Source: a bacterium (GTDB taxonomy: Bacteria > UBA9089 > CG2-30-40-21 > SBAY01). From it: a DNA stretch of 12,614 nucleotides. The stretch is from the NCBI GenBank assembly GCA_030018635.1, contig JASEHU010000033.1, positions 1 to 12,614 of the forward strand, written 5' to 3'. Position numbers and translations under genes: made by a program. Below the pieces are notes generated by a model. That model ran no database searches. It worked only from the letters and a program-made list of their open reading frames with translations, and had not been told where the DNA came from. This document shows, piece by piece, positions 6,254-12,614 of the stretch (the first letter of the stretch is position 1; the number at the start of each line of letters is the position of its first letter).

Positions 6254-6931
6254 CGTTTATGTTAACTCTAACTTTCGTCAGAGACCGGACTATATCATTC
6301 CCGAAGTTATCGGGATCTGGCGTATAGTCTCTGGGGATTCCTGAAATTTACTTAATATCTCCTTTTCACTAAACTTTCGTTTACCACCATCGTTCATCTC
6401 TCTTCTTATTTCTATAATTTTTTTAACACCTTCTTTTGTTAGATGTTCTCCATTTTTTATTATCTCAGCAATTTTACAGAATTTTGCAAAATCCCGTTTC
6501 TTTTTTGCTGATAAAAAACGATATTTCTTAAAAAAAGGTATTACTTTTTCCCAAATAGCATTCAGATTATTTACTTCATAATACCAAATGTCATCCGGTC
6601 TGGCTCTTAATGTGCCACAACCTAAATAACGCTTGAATAAAGTAAGGATAACCTTATCTTTTTGGGATATATTGAAACAGAGAGAGATTTTCCATAGTGA
6701 TTTGTAGTCTTGCCTTGGTCTAAAGGAAACATTAAAACTTCCTTCTCCATCAGCAAAACCTGCCAAATAATATCCTATTTCTGTTTTCACTGGAGACCTC
6801 CTTTCAGGTCTTTCCTGCTGATTGTCCCTATCTAACAGATTGTTACTCCAACAAACCATTGAAGAGTACTGTTAGCCTAACAGGATTTTCCAGCATATAG
6901 CCAGATTTTACAACTACAGTGGTCCATTTCT
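6254..6931 (-). ncRNA. Group I intron in 23S after position 1917 (678 nt)
   Basis: The exons ggcggccgtaactat and aacggtcc join to the universal helix 69 sequence. The 5' exon ends in U, the intron in G. P1 pairs exon AACUAU plus intron AG (6930..6937) with CUGUAGUU (6912..6919), with the U·G wobble at the splice site. A P-like tatgctgg stretch (about 6885..6897), Q-like aatcagcag (6815..6823), S-like gatatagtcc (6287..6296) and a P9 hairpin closed by GAAA (6266..6283) are visible. I could not assign R with confidence. The endonuclease stop codon lies inside the S element. Position 1917 is also the site of an intron known in Coxiella burnetii. Confidence 0.88.
6290..6790 (-). CDS. LAGLIDADG homing endonuclease of the 1917 intron (166 aa)
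   Basis: The motif YYLAGFADGEGSFNVSF (residues 7-23) is a canonical single LAGLIDADG helix with acid residues at D14 and E16, predicting an I-CreI-like homodimer that cuts the intronless helix 69 site. Downstream, LGCGTLRARPD and the block EKVIPFFKKYRFLSAKKKRD with GEHLTKEG match the endonuclease of the neighbouring intron, so the two share ancestry. I chose the GTG at 6790: aaaggagg ends six bases upstream. The frame is open back to 6859, but those 23 residues lack a ribosome site and hydrophobic or motif content. The final codons run into the ribozyme core and the TAG is part of the S element. The gene looks intact. Confidence 0.88.
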   Translation of the reverse strand: MKTEIGYYLAGFADGEGSFNVSFRPRQDYKSLWKISLCFNISQKDKVILTLFKRYLGCGTLRARPDDIWYYEVNNLNAIWEKVIPFFKKYRFLSAKKKRDFAKFCKIAEIIKNGEHLTKEGVKKIIEIRREMNDGGKRKFSEKEILSKFQESPETIRQIPITSGMI

Positions 6932-6983
6932 ATAGTTACGGCCGCCGTTTACTGGGGCTTCGGTTCAAAGCTTCACCTTCACA

Positions 6984-7053
6984 GATTCAAGAAATAAGAA
7001 TCAAGATTTGAGAATTGCTTCTCTCATCCTTCATCTCATCCCTCTCTTCCAAA
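6984..7053 (-). other. Insert at helix 68 of 23S (about 70 nt)
   Basis: Between ggttagctttttgg and gtgaaggtgaagc, where E. coli has a short loop, the minus strand has a purine-rich arm (gaagagagggatgagatgaa) and a pyrimidine-rich arm (cttgattcttatttcttg). They can pair partly and are separated by gagaagcaattctc. It is low in complexity, like the helix 45 insert. It may be excised as an intervening sequence. Confidence 0.55.
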
Positions 7054-7755
7054 AAGCTAACCTTTCCCCTTAACCTTCCAGCACCGAGCAGGCGTCAGAC
7101 CCTATACATCGTCTTACGACTTAGCAGAGTCCTGTGTTTTTGCTAAACAGTCGCCTGGCCCATTTCACTGCAACCTTTTCATGCTCAAGAAGTAAATTCT
7201 CTCACATTACAAAGGCACTCCTTCTTCCGAAGTTACGGAGTCAAATTGCCGAGTTCCTTAACGATAGTTCTCTCGAGCGCCTTAGGATTCTCACCTCGCC
7301 TACCTGTGTCGGTTTATAGTACGGTCATCTTCTAACCTGACTAGAGGTTTTTCTTGGCAGCGTGGGGTCAGTCAGTTCCCGGGATAAAATCCCAGTCCCC
7401 ATCACCTCTTGAGGTTGAATGACAGCCCGGATTTACCAAAGCTATCCCTCTACGGGTTTAGACAGCCACTTCCAATCGACTGATGACTTACCCTCCTGCG
7501 TCACCCCATCGCTCATAACGGTTAAAAAATGGTATCGGAATATTAACCGATTGTCCATCGTCTACGCTTTTCAGCCTCGACTTAGGTGCCGACTTACCCT
7601 GGGCGGATTAACCTTCCCAAGGAAACCTTAGGCTTTCGGCGAACGGGGTTCTCACCCGTTTTCTCGCTACTTATACCGGCATCCTCACTTCCATTTCGTC
7701 CAGTAGTCCTTACGGTCTACCTTCACTCTAAGATGGAACGCTCCCCTACCGTATT

Positions 7756-7826
7756 AGAATTCAGAAGTCAGAATTCAGAAGTCAGATAAAAATCTGTCCT
7801 CTGTCATCTGTTTTCTGTCCTCTGAT
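7756..7826 (-). other. Intervening sequence at helix 45 of 23S, built of 14-nt repeats
   Basis: Two exact copies of agaattcagaagtc (7756..7769 and 7770..7783) form one arm, and an imperfect complementary arm follows (7790..7826). Helix 45 is the site of intervening sequences in Salmonella and other bacteria, removed by RNase III to leave fragmented 23S. The flanking gaagctgtgggt and ggtaggggagcg are conserved, so only the helix tip is replaced. Confidence 0.75.
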
Positions 7827-7878
7827 ACCCACAGCTTCGGTGATGAGCTTGAGCCCCGTTATATTGTCAGCGCAGAAA

Positions 7879-7912
<34 letters not shown>

Positions 7913-8195
7913 TGATGGCTGCCTCTAAGCCAACATCCTGGCTGTTTGTGTATCTCCACATCCTTTTCCACTTAGCTCATACTTGGGGACCTTAGCTGAT
8001 GGTCTGGATTCTTTTCCTCTCGACAATGGAGCTTATCCCCCACTGTCTCACTCCCATAATACGAGTAACGGCATTCGAAGTTTGATTGGGTTTGGTAACC
8101 TGGGGAGGTCCCTAGCCCATTCAGTGCTCTACCACCGTTACTTAATTTATGAGGCTGTCCCTAAAGGCATTTCGGGGAGAACCAGCTATAACCGA

Positions 8196-8233
<38 letters not shown>

Positions 8234-8440
8234 AAGACTTTTCAACGCCCGCAGGTTCGGGCCTCCACGTGTAGTCAAACACGCTTCACCCTGGCCATGG
8301 ATAGATCACTCGGCTTCGGGTCTACTATATGCTACTAAACGCCCTATTCAGACTTGCTTTCGCTACGGCTTCATGGTTTTTCCCATTTAACCTTGCAACA
8401 CACAGTAACTCGCCGGTTCATTATACAAAAGGCACGCAGT

Positions 8441-8535
8441 CAGACATATCAGGTCCCAAATAATGGATACTAAGCCTTAGCAATCTAAGACCTTTTTCCA
8501 AAATTCAAGATTAGCCTGACATAGTCCTTCCACAG
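8441..8535 (-). other. Expanded helix 25 of 23S
   Basis: The region between tacaagctgtgg and ctgcgtgccttttgtataatg is about 60 nt longer than in E. coli. The arms ctatgtcaggctaat and ggacctgatatgtctgac surround a long AT-rich tip. Helix 25 is variable in length among bacteria, so this may be a natural extension rather than an excised insert. Confidence 0.45.
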
Positions 8536-8580
8536 CTTGTAGGTATACGGTTTCAGGTACTATTTCACTCTGCTTCCGCA

Positions 8581-8622
<42 letters not shown>

Positions 8623-8895
8623 TGCCAGAGAGTATTTAGCCTTAGGAGGTGGTCCTCCCAACTTCAAGCAAGATTTCTCGTGTCCCGCTTTACTCAGGAA
8701 CAAAAACTCAGGAAGTTTATTCTATTTCACTTACAGGGCTATCACCTTCTCTGGCTATTCTTTCCAAAATTATTCAGCTATAGAATAAATTTTTGACTTC
8801 CCGGATGAGACAACATACCTCTTCCTGTTTAAGTCCTCTTACCCCTGAACTTGCAAAATGGTATGGATTTTAACGCAAATTCAGGTTTAGGCTCT

Positions 8896-9008
<113 letters not shown>

Positions 9009-9226
9009 CTTTCTCTTCCTCAGGGTACTGAGATGTTTCACTTCCCCTGGTTGCCTCCTAAACCCTATATATTCAGGCATAGGTAATGGAGCATGACCTC
9101 CATTAGGTTCCCCCATTCGGAAATCCCCGGATCAAAGTTAGTTTGCAACTCCCCGAGGCTTATCGCAGCTTACCACGTCCTTCATCGACTTCTGGCACCA
9201 AGGCATCCACCGTAAACCCTTAATAA

Positions 9227-9243
9227 CTTGACCATGCTACTTT
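9227..9243 (-). promoter_or_regulatory. 23S processing stem, 5' arm
   Basis: Pairs over 17 bases with 4435..4451 to close the 23S precursor. It marks the mature 5' end near 9233. Confidence 0.75.
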
Positions 9244-9297
9244 AACTTGTTTCTTTTTGAACTCGTTTCTTATAAAACTTGTTTTTCAAGATGCTAT

Positions 9298-9323
9298 TGT
9301 TACCTTATTTGTTACCTTATTTA
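9298..9323. repeat. Tandem repeat in the tRNA-Ala/23S spacer
   Basis: Two near copies of ttgttaccttatt stand side by side. A related gaataaggtaa occurs in the spacer upstream of tRNA-Ile. Function unknown. Confidence 0.5.
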
Positions 9324-9337
9324 ATTTTCAAAGAACA
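9324..9337 (-). promoter_or_regulatory. boxA-like antitermination element before 23S
   Basis: The minus strand reads tgttctttgaaaat, close to the boxA consensus (TGYTCTTTGAAAA) that binds NusB/S10 and keeps polymerase from terminating in rRNA. It lies about 90 nt before the 23S start, the usual position in the internal spacer. No other copy is seen upstream in the window. Confidence 0.65.
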
Positions 9338-9365
9338 AACCATTAAACATAGAATGAACTTGCAT

Positions 9366-9441
9366 TGGTGGAGATGAGCGGGCTTGAACCGCTGGCCTCC
9401 TGCTTGCAAAGCAGGCGCTCTCCCAACTGAGCTACACCCCC
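9366..9441 (-). tRNA. tRNA-Ala(UGC), 23S-proximal copy with encoded CCA
   Basis: The minus strand forms a full cloverleaf: acceptor gggggtg with catctcc, the G3·U70 alanine identity pair, anticodon arm cctgc-tttgcaa-gcagg with anticodon TGC, a ggttcaa T loop and encoded CCA at 9366..9368. It lies 132 nt before 23S, in its normal operon position. Confidence 0.97.
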
Positions 9442-9459
9442 TTATCATAAGTAAAAAGT

Positions 9460-9519
9460 GGGAAATAAGAAGTAAAAAAACATTAAATATCCTCATCCAT
9501 TTTTTACTTCTTATTTCCC
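9460..9519 (-). terminator. Long hairpin between the S8 protease gene and tRNA-Ala
   Basis: The arms 9460..9479 and 9500..9519 pair perfectly over 20 bases around a 20-nt loop, and pairing continues imperfectly outside. On the minus strand it follows the protease stop and is followed by actttttactt, a weak T run. It could end the protease transcript, be an RNase III site freeing the tRNA, or be a spacer hairpin element like the one next to the other tRNA-Ala. Confidence 0.4.
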
Positions 9520-9543
9520 CTTTTCTATTTCCTGCTTCTTTAT

Positions 9544-11526
9544 TTATTTTTTGAATGATTCTATAATAGAGTTTACATTTGAGATTAAGGAGTCAGCTGT
9601 TTCAGAAGTGATATGCTTACCCTTCTGAGCAGAGACCTCATTGATAAAAGCATTAAGAATATTTATGGCCGTGTTTGTTTGTCCTGCCTCTATCTTTGCC
9701 TTGGCCTTATTCAACTTGACTTTTAAGCTATTGCCCACTCCATCATTATCAATAGACCCATTAGAAAGGTAGTTATCAATCTCTTTAAGAATATCATCTA
9801 TGGTTATCTCCTTTTTTACCATTGAGACTGTACTTGTGCTTGTATCAACTGGATCATCGCTATCGGTATAAGAGGCCAAAATAAGGTTTCCATCTAATGT
9901 CTCAAGGTTACCATTTTCTGGAATACCCGTTGGAGTAAGACTTGAAGTTAGTCCCCGGGTATTCCTAAAATAACCTTCTTTTGAATATATCTCCTCTAAA
10001 ATAAGGGTTTCCATATCACCCGTTGCAGAATCAGATACTTTAACCTCTAAACTGCCTATTTCACTGTGGTCTATGGTGGTGACGAAGATATTATCTAATC
10101 CTATATAATAACTCTTTACATTATTCCCTTTTTCATCGGTGAAGGAAGTCTTGCTCGTCAGGGCCTTTGCTACATTGATTCTGCCCTTACCAAGTTTTCC
10201 TTCATATCCTGGGTTTAGGTAGTCGATTGGATCAGCCGTATTCTCAATCCGTGAGATTACCTCTAAGTTAGTCCATTCTGGGTGTTGGGAGAGAAGAAGA
10301 CCAGCTAATCCCGATACAAAAGGTGTTGCCATTGAAGTCCCTTGTAAATAATCGTAATTCATGTTATATCCTTCGTCATTCATGGTAACATGGTAAGTAG
10401 GCATAGTGCTGTAGATTATTACTCCTGGAGCAGATACATCTACTTTTGAACCATAATTTGAATAATCGGCCTTCTGATCATATATGTTCGTAGCGGCAAC
10501 GCCTATACAAAAACCAGAAACTCCAGGGAATAAACCCCACCGAGGGGCTCTATCCATATCTATATTATCATTACCCGCAGCAGCTGGCATCACACAACCA
10601 TATTCCTCATAGGCAATCTTTAATATCCTCGTCATATAAATAATAGCCCAGTCAGGCATCGCTCTAAGATACTGCCCCCAACTCATATTTATAACCTTGG
10701 CCCCATTTACACAGGCATAGGCTATCCCCCCTATAAGGGCATCGTACCTACCTTTACCACGTTCATTCAACCCCCGAACAGCCATCAATTTACACTTCCA
10801 GGAAGTTCCAGCAATTCCAATAGTATTATTGGTTACGGCCCCTGCGATGCCAGATACATGGGTACCATGTCCATTCTCATCTGCCGGGTCATTATCACCA
10901 TCATCCCAATCCCAGCCTATTCTATCATCAATATGACCATTATGGTCATCATCAATTCTATTGTTTGGAATTTCGTCTTCATTTATCCAAATATTCCCTG
11001 CTATATCTGGATGATCGTAGTCTATGCCTGTATCGACTATGGCTATGACTACATTCTCAGTTCCTGTATGGACATCCCATGCCTTAGGTGCATCTATCTT
11101 CCTAACTCCCCATTGATACTCAAAATACTCATCGTCAGGAGTAATACAAGTATGGAATATCCAGTTCGGTTCAGCGTGTTCTATGTTTGGATCCCTTTGG
11201 TAATTCTTAATAGCAGTCAAGATATCAGTGTCTTCAGGTAATTTAACCTTATAGATACTTGGGAAACCATAGGATTTATATACTTGAGGGAATATAGGCT
11301 CCATTGATTTAACTCGAAACTGCTTGTTCAGTTTGTCTACCGATGGCACTTCTGTGACCACAATTCCTTCTTGGATACTCATATTCTCTCTCTCATCAAC
11401 CCCATCCTTAAAAGAGAGGAGGAATTCTCCTGGCACAAACTCAGCTTTTTCAACCATTTCAGATTGAGCATAATCGCTGACACTAAAGGCAACTCCTAAA
11501 CAAACTAACAAGAAAATTCTCTTCAT
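9544..11526 (-). CDS. Secreted subtilisin-like serine protease (S8 family) with FIMAH-like C-terminus (660 aa)
   Basis: A Sec signal peptide (KRIFLLVCLGVAFSV, cleavage near 20) leads a prodomain with VPGEFLLSFKD (31-41) and DPNIEHAEPNW (112-122), typical of the fervidolysin/subtilisin inhibitor fold. The catalytic domain has Asp165 (VDTGIDYDHPDI), His220 (NGHGTHVSG), oxyanion Asn319 (AAAGND) and Ser398 (GTSMATPFVSG). An insert NNRIDDDHNGHIDDRIGWD (188-206) looks like a calcium site. Residues about 470-555 form a β-rich repeat domain (VKVSD..TGDMETLILEE). Residues about 577-657 match the FIMAH domain (LNAFINEVSAQKGKHIT). aggaggtga precedes the ATG at 11526. The gene follows the PrcB-like gene by 23 nt. 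The active site is complete, so it should be an active extracellular or surface protease. Confidence 0.93.
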   Translation of the reverse strand: MKRIFLLVCLGVAFSVSDYAQSEMVEKAEFVPGEFLLSFKDGVDERENMSIQEGIVVTEVPSVDKLNKQFRVKSMEPIFPQVYKSYGFPSIYKVKLPEDTDILTAIKNYQRDPNIEHAEPNWIFHTCITPDDEYFEYQWGVRKIDAPKAWDVHTGTENVVIAIVDTGIDYDHPDIAGNIWINEDEIPNNRIDDDHNGHIDDRIGWDWDDGDNDPADENGHGTHVSGIAGAVTNNTIGIAGTSWKCKLMAVRGLNERGKGRYDALIGGIAYACVNGAKVINMSWGQYLRAMPDWAIIYMTRILKIAYEEYGCVMPAAAGNDNIDMDRAPRWGLFPGVSGFCIGVAATNIYDQKADYSNYGSKVDVSAPGVIIYSTMPTYHVTMNDEGYNMNYDYLQGTSMATPFVSGLAGLLLSQHPEWTNLEVISRIENTADPIDYLNPGYEGKLGKGRINVAKALTSKTSFTDEKGNNVKSYYIGLDNIFVTTIDHSEIGSLEVKVSDSATGDMETLILEEIYSKEGYFRNTRGLTSSLTPTGIPENGNLETLDGNLILASYTDSDDPVDTSTSTVSMVKKEITIDDILKEIDNYLSNGSIDNDGVGNSLKVKLNKAKAKIEAGQTNTAINILNAFINEVSAQKGKHITSETADSLISNVNSIIESFKK

Positions 11527-11549
11527 CTTTCAATCACCTCCTCGGATAT

Positions 11550-12074
11550 TCAAGGACCAAAGATATGCATTACCATTGTTCCGTATTTTCTCAGTATCCA
11601 TTTTTCTATTCGTTCTCCTATATCTGGTATAGTATAACAAGAAAATATTACTGGTAAGATAGACCTTTCTGTTTTTACTATATGAGTTGGTATACTTACC
11701 ATCTGCACCACCATACCTTCATAATTTGGTAGTCTCTTCTCTACATATACAACTATTCTTCCTACCCTCTTTTCAATCTTCTTTATCTCTATCCCCATTC
11801 CACCTGTTACATATTTCCCCAAGAATACACCTACCACCATTTCTTTAGAAAAATCAACCTTTGGATATTCTCCTCTCGGATACCATACCTTCCATAATCT
11901 TCTAAATTCAACCTCATCCTTTATTACTATATTCCCTTTATATGTAAGTACACCGCCCTTTCCTATGTTTTCAAATTTGAGTACCTTTACCCTGTAATTA
12001 CTCCCTCCAATTAATAAGATTCCTATAAGTATTCCCCCCACCATAAAAATCAAATTCTTTCGGGTACCTTTCAT
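11550..12074 (-). CDS. PrcB-domain membrane-anchored protein, likely partner of the S8 protease (174 aa)
   Basis: An N-terminal membrane segment (LIFMVGGILIGILLIGG, residues 8-24) or uncleaved signal anchors a domain with FRRLWKVWYPRGEYPKVDFS (57-76), MVVGVFLGKYVTGGMGIEI (79-97) and the end MVVQMVSIPTHIVKTERS (121-138). This order matches the PrcB C-terminal domain family (PF14343). In Treponema denticola PrcB is a lipoprotein subunit needed for the dentilisin complex, whose protease PrtP is also subtilisin-like; the same gene neighbourhood here supports a shared role. No lipobox is visible, so anchoring would be by the helix. The ATG at 12074 follows gaagga at six bases. It lies 138 nt after the upstream tRNA-Ala and before the protease on the rRNA strand. 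Confidence 0.78.
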   Translation of the reverse strand: MKGTRKNLIFMVGGILIGILLIGGSNYRVKVLKFENIGKGGVLTYKGNIVIKDEVEFRRLWKVWYPRGEYPKVDFSKEMVVGVFLGKYVTGGMGIEIKKIEKRVGRIVVYVEKRLPNYEGMVVQMVSIPTHIVKTERSILPVIFSCYTIPDIGERIEKWILRKYGTMVMHIFGP

Positions 12075-12212
12075 TTTTTTCCTTCAATAACCTACGATTA
12101 TTTGGAATTTGGAGTTTTAATCATCAAAATTTGTTTAGGATTTATGTCTATTTTCTAAAATCTCCTTTAGCTGTTGGTTAAAAAAACGCACAAGTTCACT
12201 ACTTCTTACTCG
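12075..12212. other. Spacer between upstream tRNA-Ala and the PrcB-like gene
   Basis: AT-rich, 138 nt. It includes the minus-strand stretch aattttgatgattaaaactccaaattccaaat, a low-complexity sequence of a type found dispersed in some genomes. I see no convincing promoter. The tRNA homology stops at the 12214 end. Confidence 0.4.
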
Positions 12213-12285
12213 TAGAGATGAGCGGGCTTGAACCGCTGGCCTCCTGCTTGCAAAGCAGGTGCTCTCCCAACTGAGCTACACCCCC
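12213..12285 (-). tRNA. tRNA-Ala(UGC), 16S-proximal copy lacking CCA
   Basis: This is almost identical to the other tRNA-Ala over the cloverleaf: one internal difference (gagcacctgc against gagcgcctgc) and C72 replaced by U, leaving a G1·U72 pair. It is followed by CGA where the other copy encodes CCA. G3·U70 and anticodon TGC are kept, so it could still be charged if CCA is added enzymatically. The homology ends at the 3' acceptor end. It lies 140 nt after tRNA-Ile. Confidence 0.93.
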
Positions 12286-12298
12286 AGGTTATAAATGA

Positions 12299-12412
12299 AA
12301 AGTGAATAATGAAAAGTGAAAAATAAGAAGTAAAGGAGATAAAAAACAACATCGCATTTTTCTTTATCTTTCTACTTTTCTCTATTCACTTTTCATTTTT
12401 CACTATTCACTT
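12299..12412. repeat. Long hairpin element between tRNA-Ile and tRNA-Ala
   Basis: Arms 12299..12343 and 12363..12412 pair with few mismatches over about 45 bases. They are built of words such as aagtgaataatgaaaagtgaa. A word aaataagaagtaaa is shared with the hairpin beside the other tRNA-Ala. Likely folds in pre-rRNA and may help release the tRNAs. Confidence 0.6.
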
Positions 12413-12425
12413 CCTCTTTAATTTT

Positions 12426-12502
12426 TGGTGGGCCTATGTGGACTCGAACCACAGACCTCACGCTTATCAGGCGTGCACTCTAACCACCTGAGCTATAGGC
12501 CC
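12426..12502 (-). tRNA. tRNA-Ile(GAU)
   Basis: The minus strand gives acceptor gggccta with taggccc, anticodon loop ctgataa (GAT) in the stem cacgc/gcgtg, T loop ggttcgagtcc, and encoded CCA at 12426..12428. Ile then Ala between 16S and 23S is the classic bacterial order, so a 16S gene is expected just beyond the window end. Confidence 0.97.
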
Positions 12503-12614
12503 CAATAAACATCACTTTTCCTTATAATTACTCTTTTGGCCCATAGCCTCATTTACCTTATTCGTAACTATTTACCTAACTGAAGTAAAAACACTCAAGA
12601 CATTGAGTTCACGA
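12503..12614. other. 16S-side internal spacer
   Basis: No 16S sequence reaches the window; the anti-Shine-Dalgarno end is absent. A small hairpin actcaa-gaca-ttgagt lies near 12592..12607. Nothing else is supported. Confidence 0.5.

Noticed and set aside
6791..6859. Upstream extension of the 1917-intron endonuclease to 6859
   Set aside because: The GTG at 6790 has a strong ribosome binding site, and the extension has no family sequence and overlaps ribozyme core.
10858..11241. Plus-strand 127-codon frame
   Set aside because: It is the antisense shadow of the S8 catalytic domain.
9366..12285. Simple assembly artefact joining two operon copies
   Set aside because: Both the tRNA-Ala and 5S pairs carry sequence differences, so they are not one repeat collapsed; a chimeric join is still not fully excluded.
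12504..12614. 16S rRNA 3' end
   Set aside because: The conserved 3' terminal sequence with the anti-Shine-Dalgarno motif is not present; 16S must lie outside.

Overview
The window is an AT-rich bacterial ribosomal RNA locus, read almost entirely from the minus strand, with protein-coding genes in its spacers. In transcription order (high to low coordinate) it holds the 16S-side spacer with 16S off the window, tRNA-Ile(GAU), a first tRNA-Ala(UGC), a two-gene protease cassette, a second tRNA-Ala(UGC), a 23S rRNA gene with two group I introns, two tiny membrane-protein genes, a first 5S rRNA, a lipoprotein plus two membrane-protein genes, and a second 5S rRNA. A convergent plus-strand membrane glycosyltransferase-like gene, split by a frameshift, enters from the left edge.

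The 23S gene (4445..9233) is long. Removing two adjacent group I introns, each with a single-motif LAGLIDADG endonuclease, still leaves about 3456 nt against about 2904 in E. coli. The excess lies in expanded helices and intervening sequences. The introns sit after E. coli positions 1917 and 1931 and leave a 14-nt exon between them. Joining the three exons restores the universal helix-69 region sequence exactly.

Between the two tRNA-Ala copies lies a PrcB-domain protein followed 23 nt later by a secreted subtilisin-family (S8) protease with a C-terminal FIMAH-like domain. In treponemes a PrcB subunit accompanies the subtilisin-like dentilisin protease, so this pair probably works as an envelope or extracellular protease unit. 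Between the two 5S copies lies a run of a small lipoprotein and two multi-pass membrane proteins of unknown function. All seven spacer protein genes point the same way as the rRNA, so they could be read from the rRNA promoter. The distance from the 23S start to any 16S gene is more than 3.3 kb.

Short non-coding elements are common: a palindrome-rich MITE-like element, a decayed element carrying a RAYT-like transposase fragment, long hairpins beside both tRNA-Ala genes, and low-complexity hairpin insertions inside 23S. CCA-encoding tRNAs, 23S introns and inserts, and the FIMAH/S8 architecture fit an uncultured bacterial lineage (candidate-phylum type). I cannot place it more precisely from this sequence.
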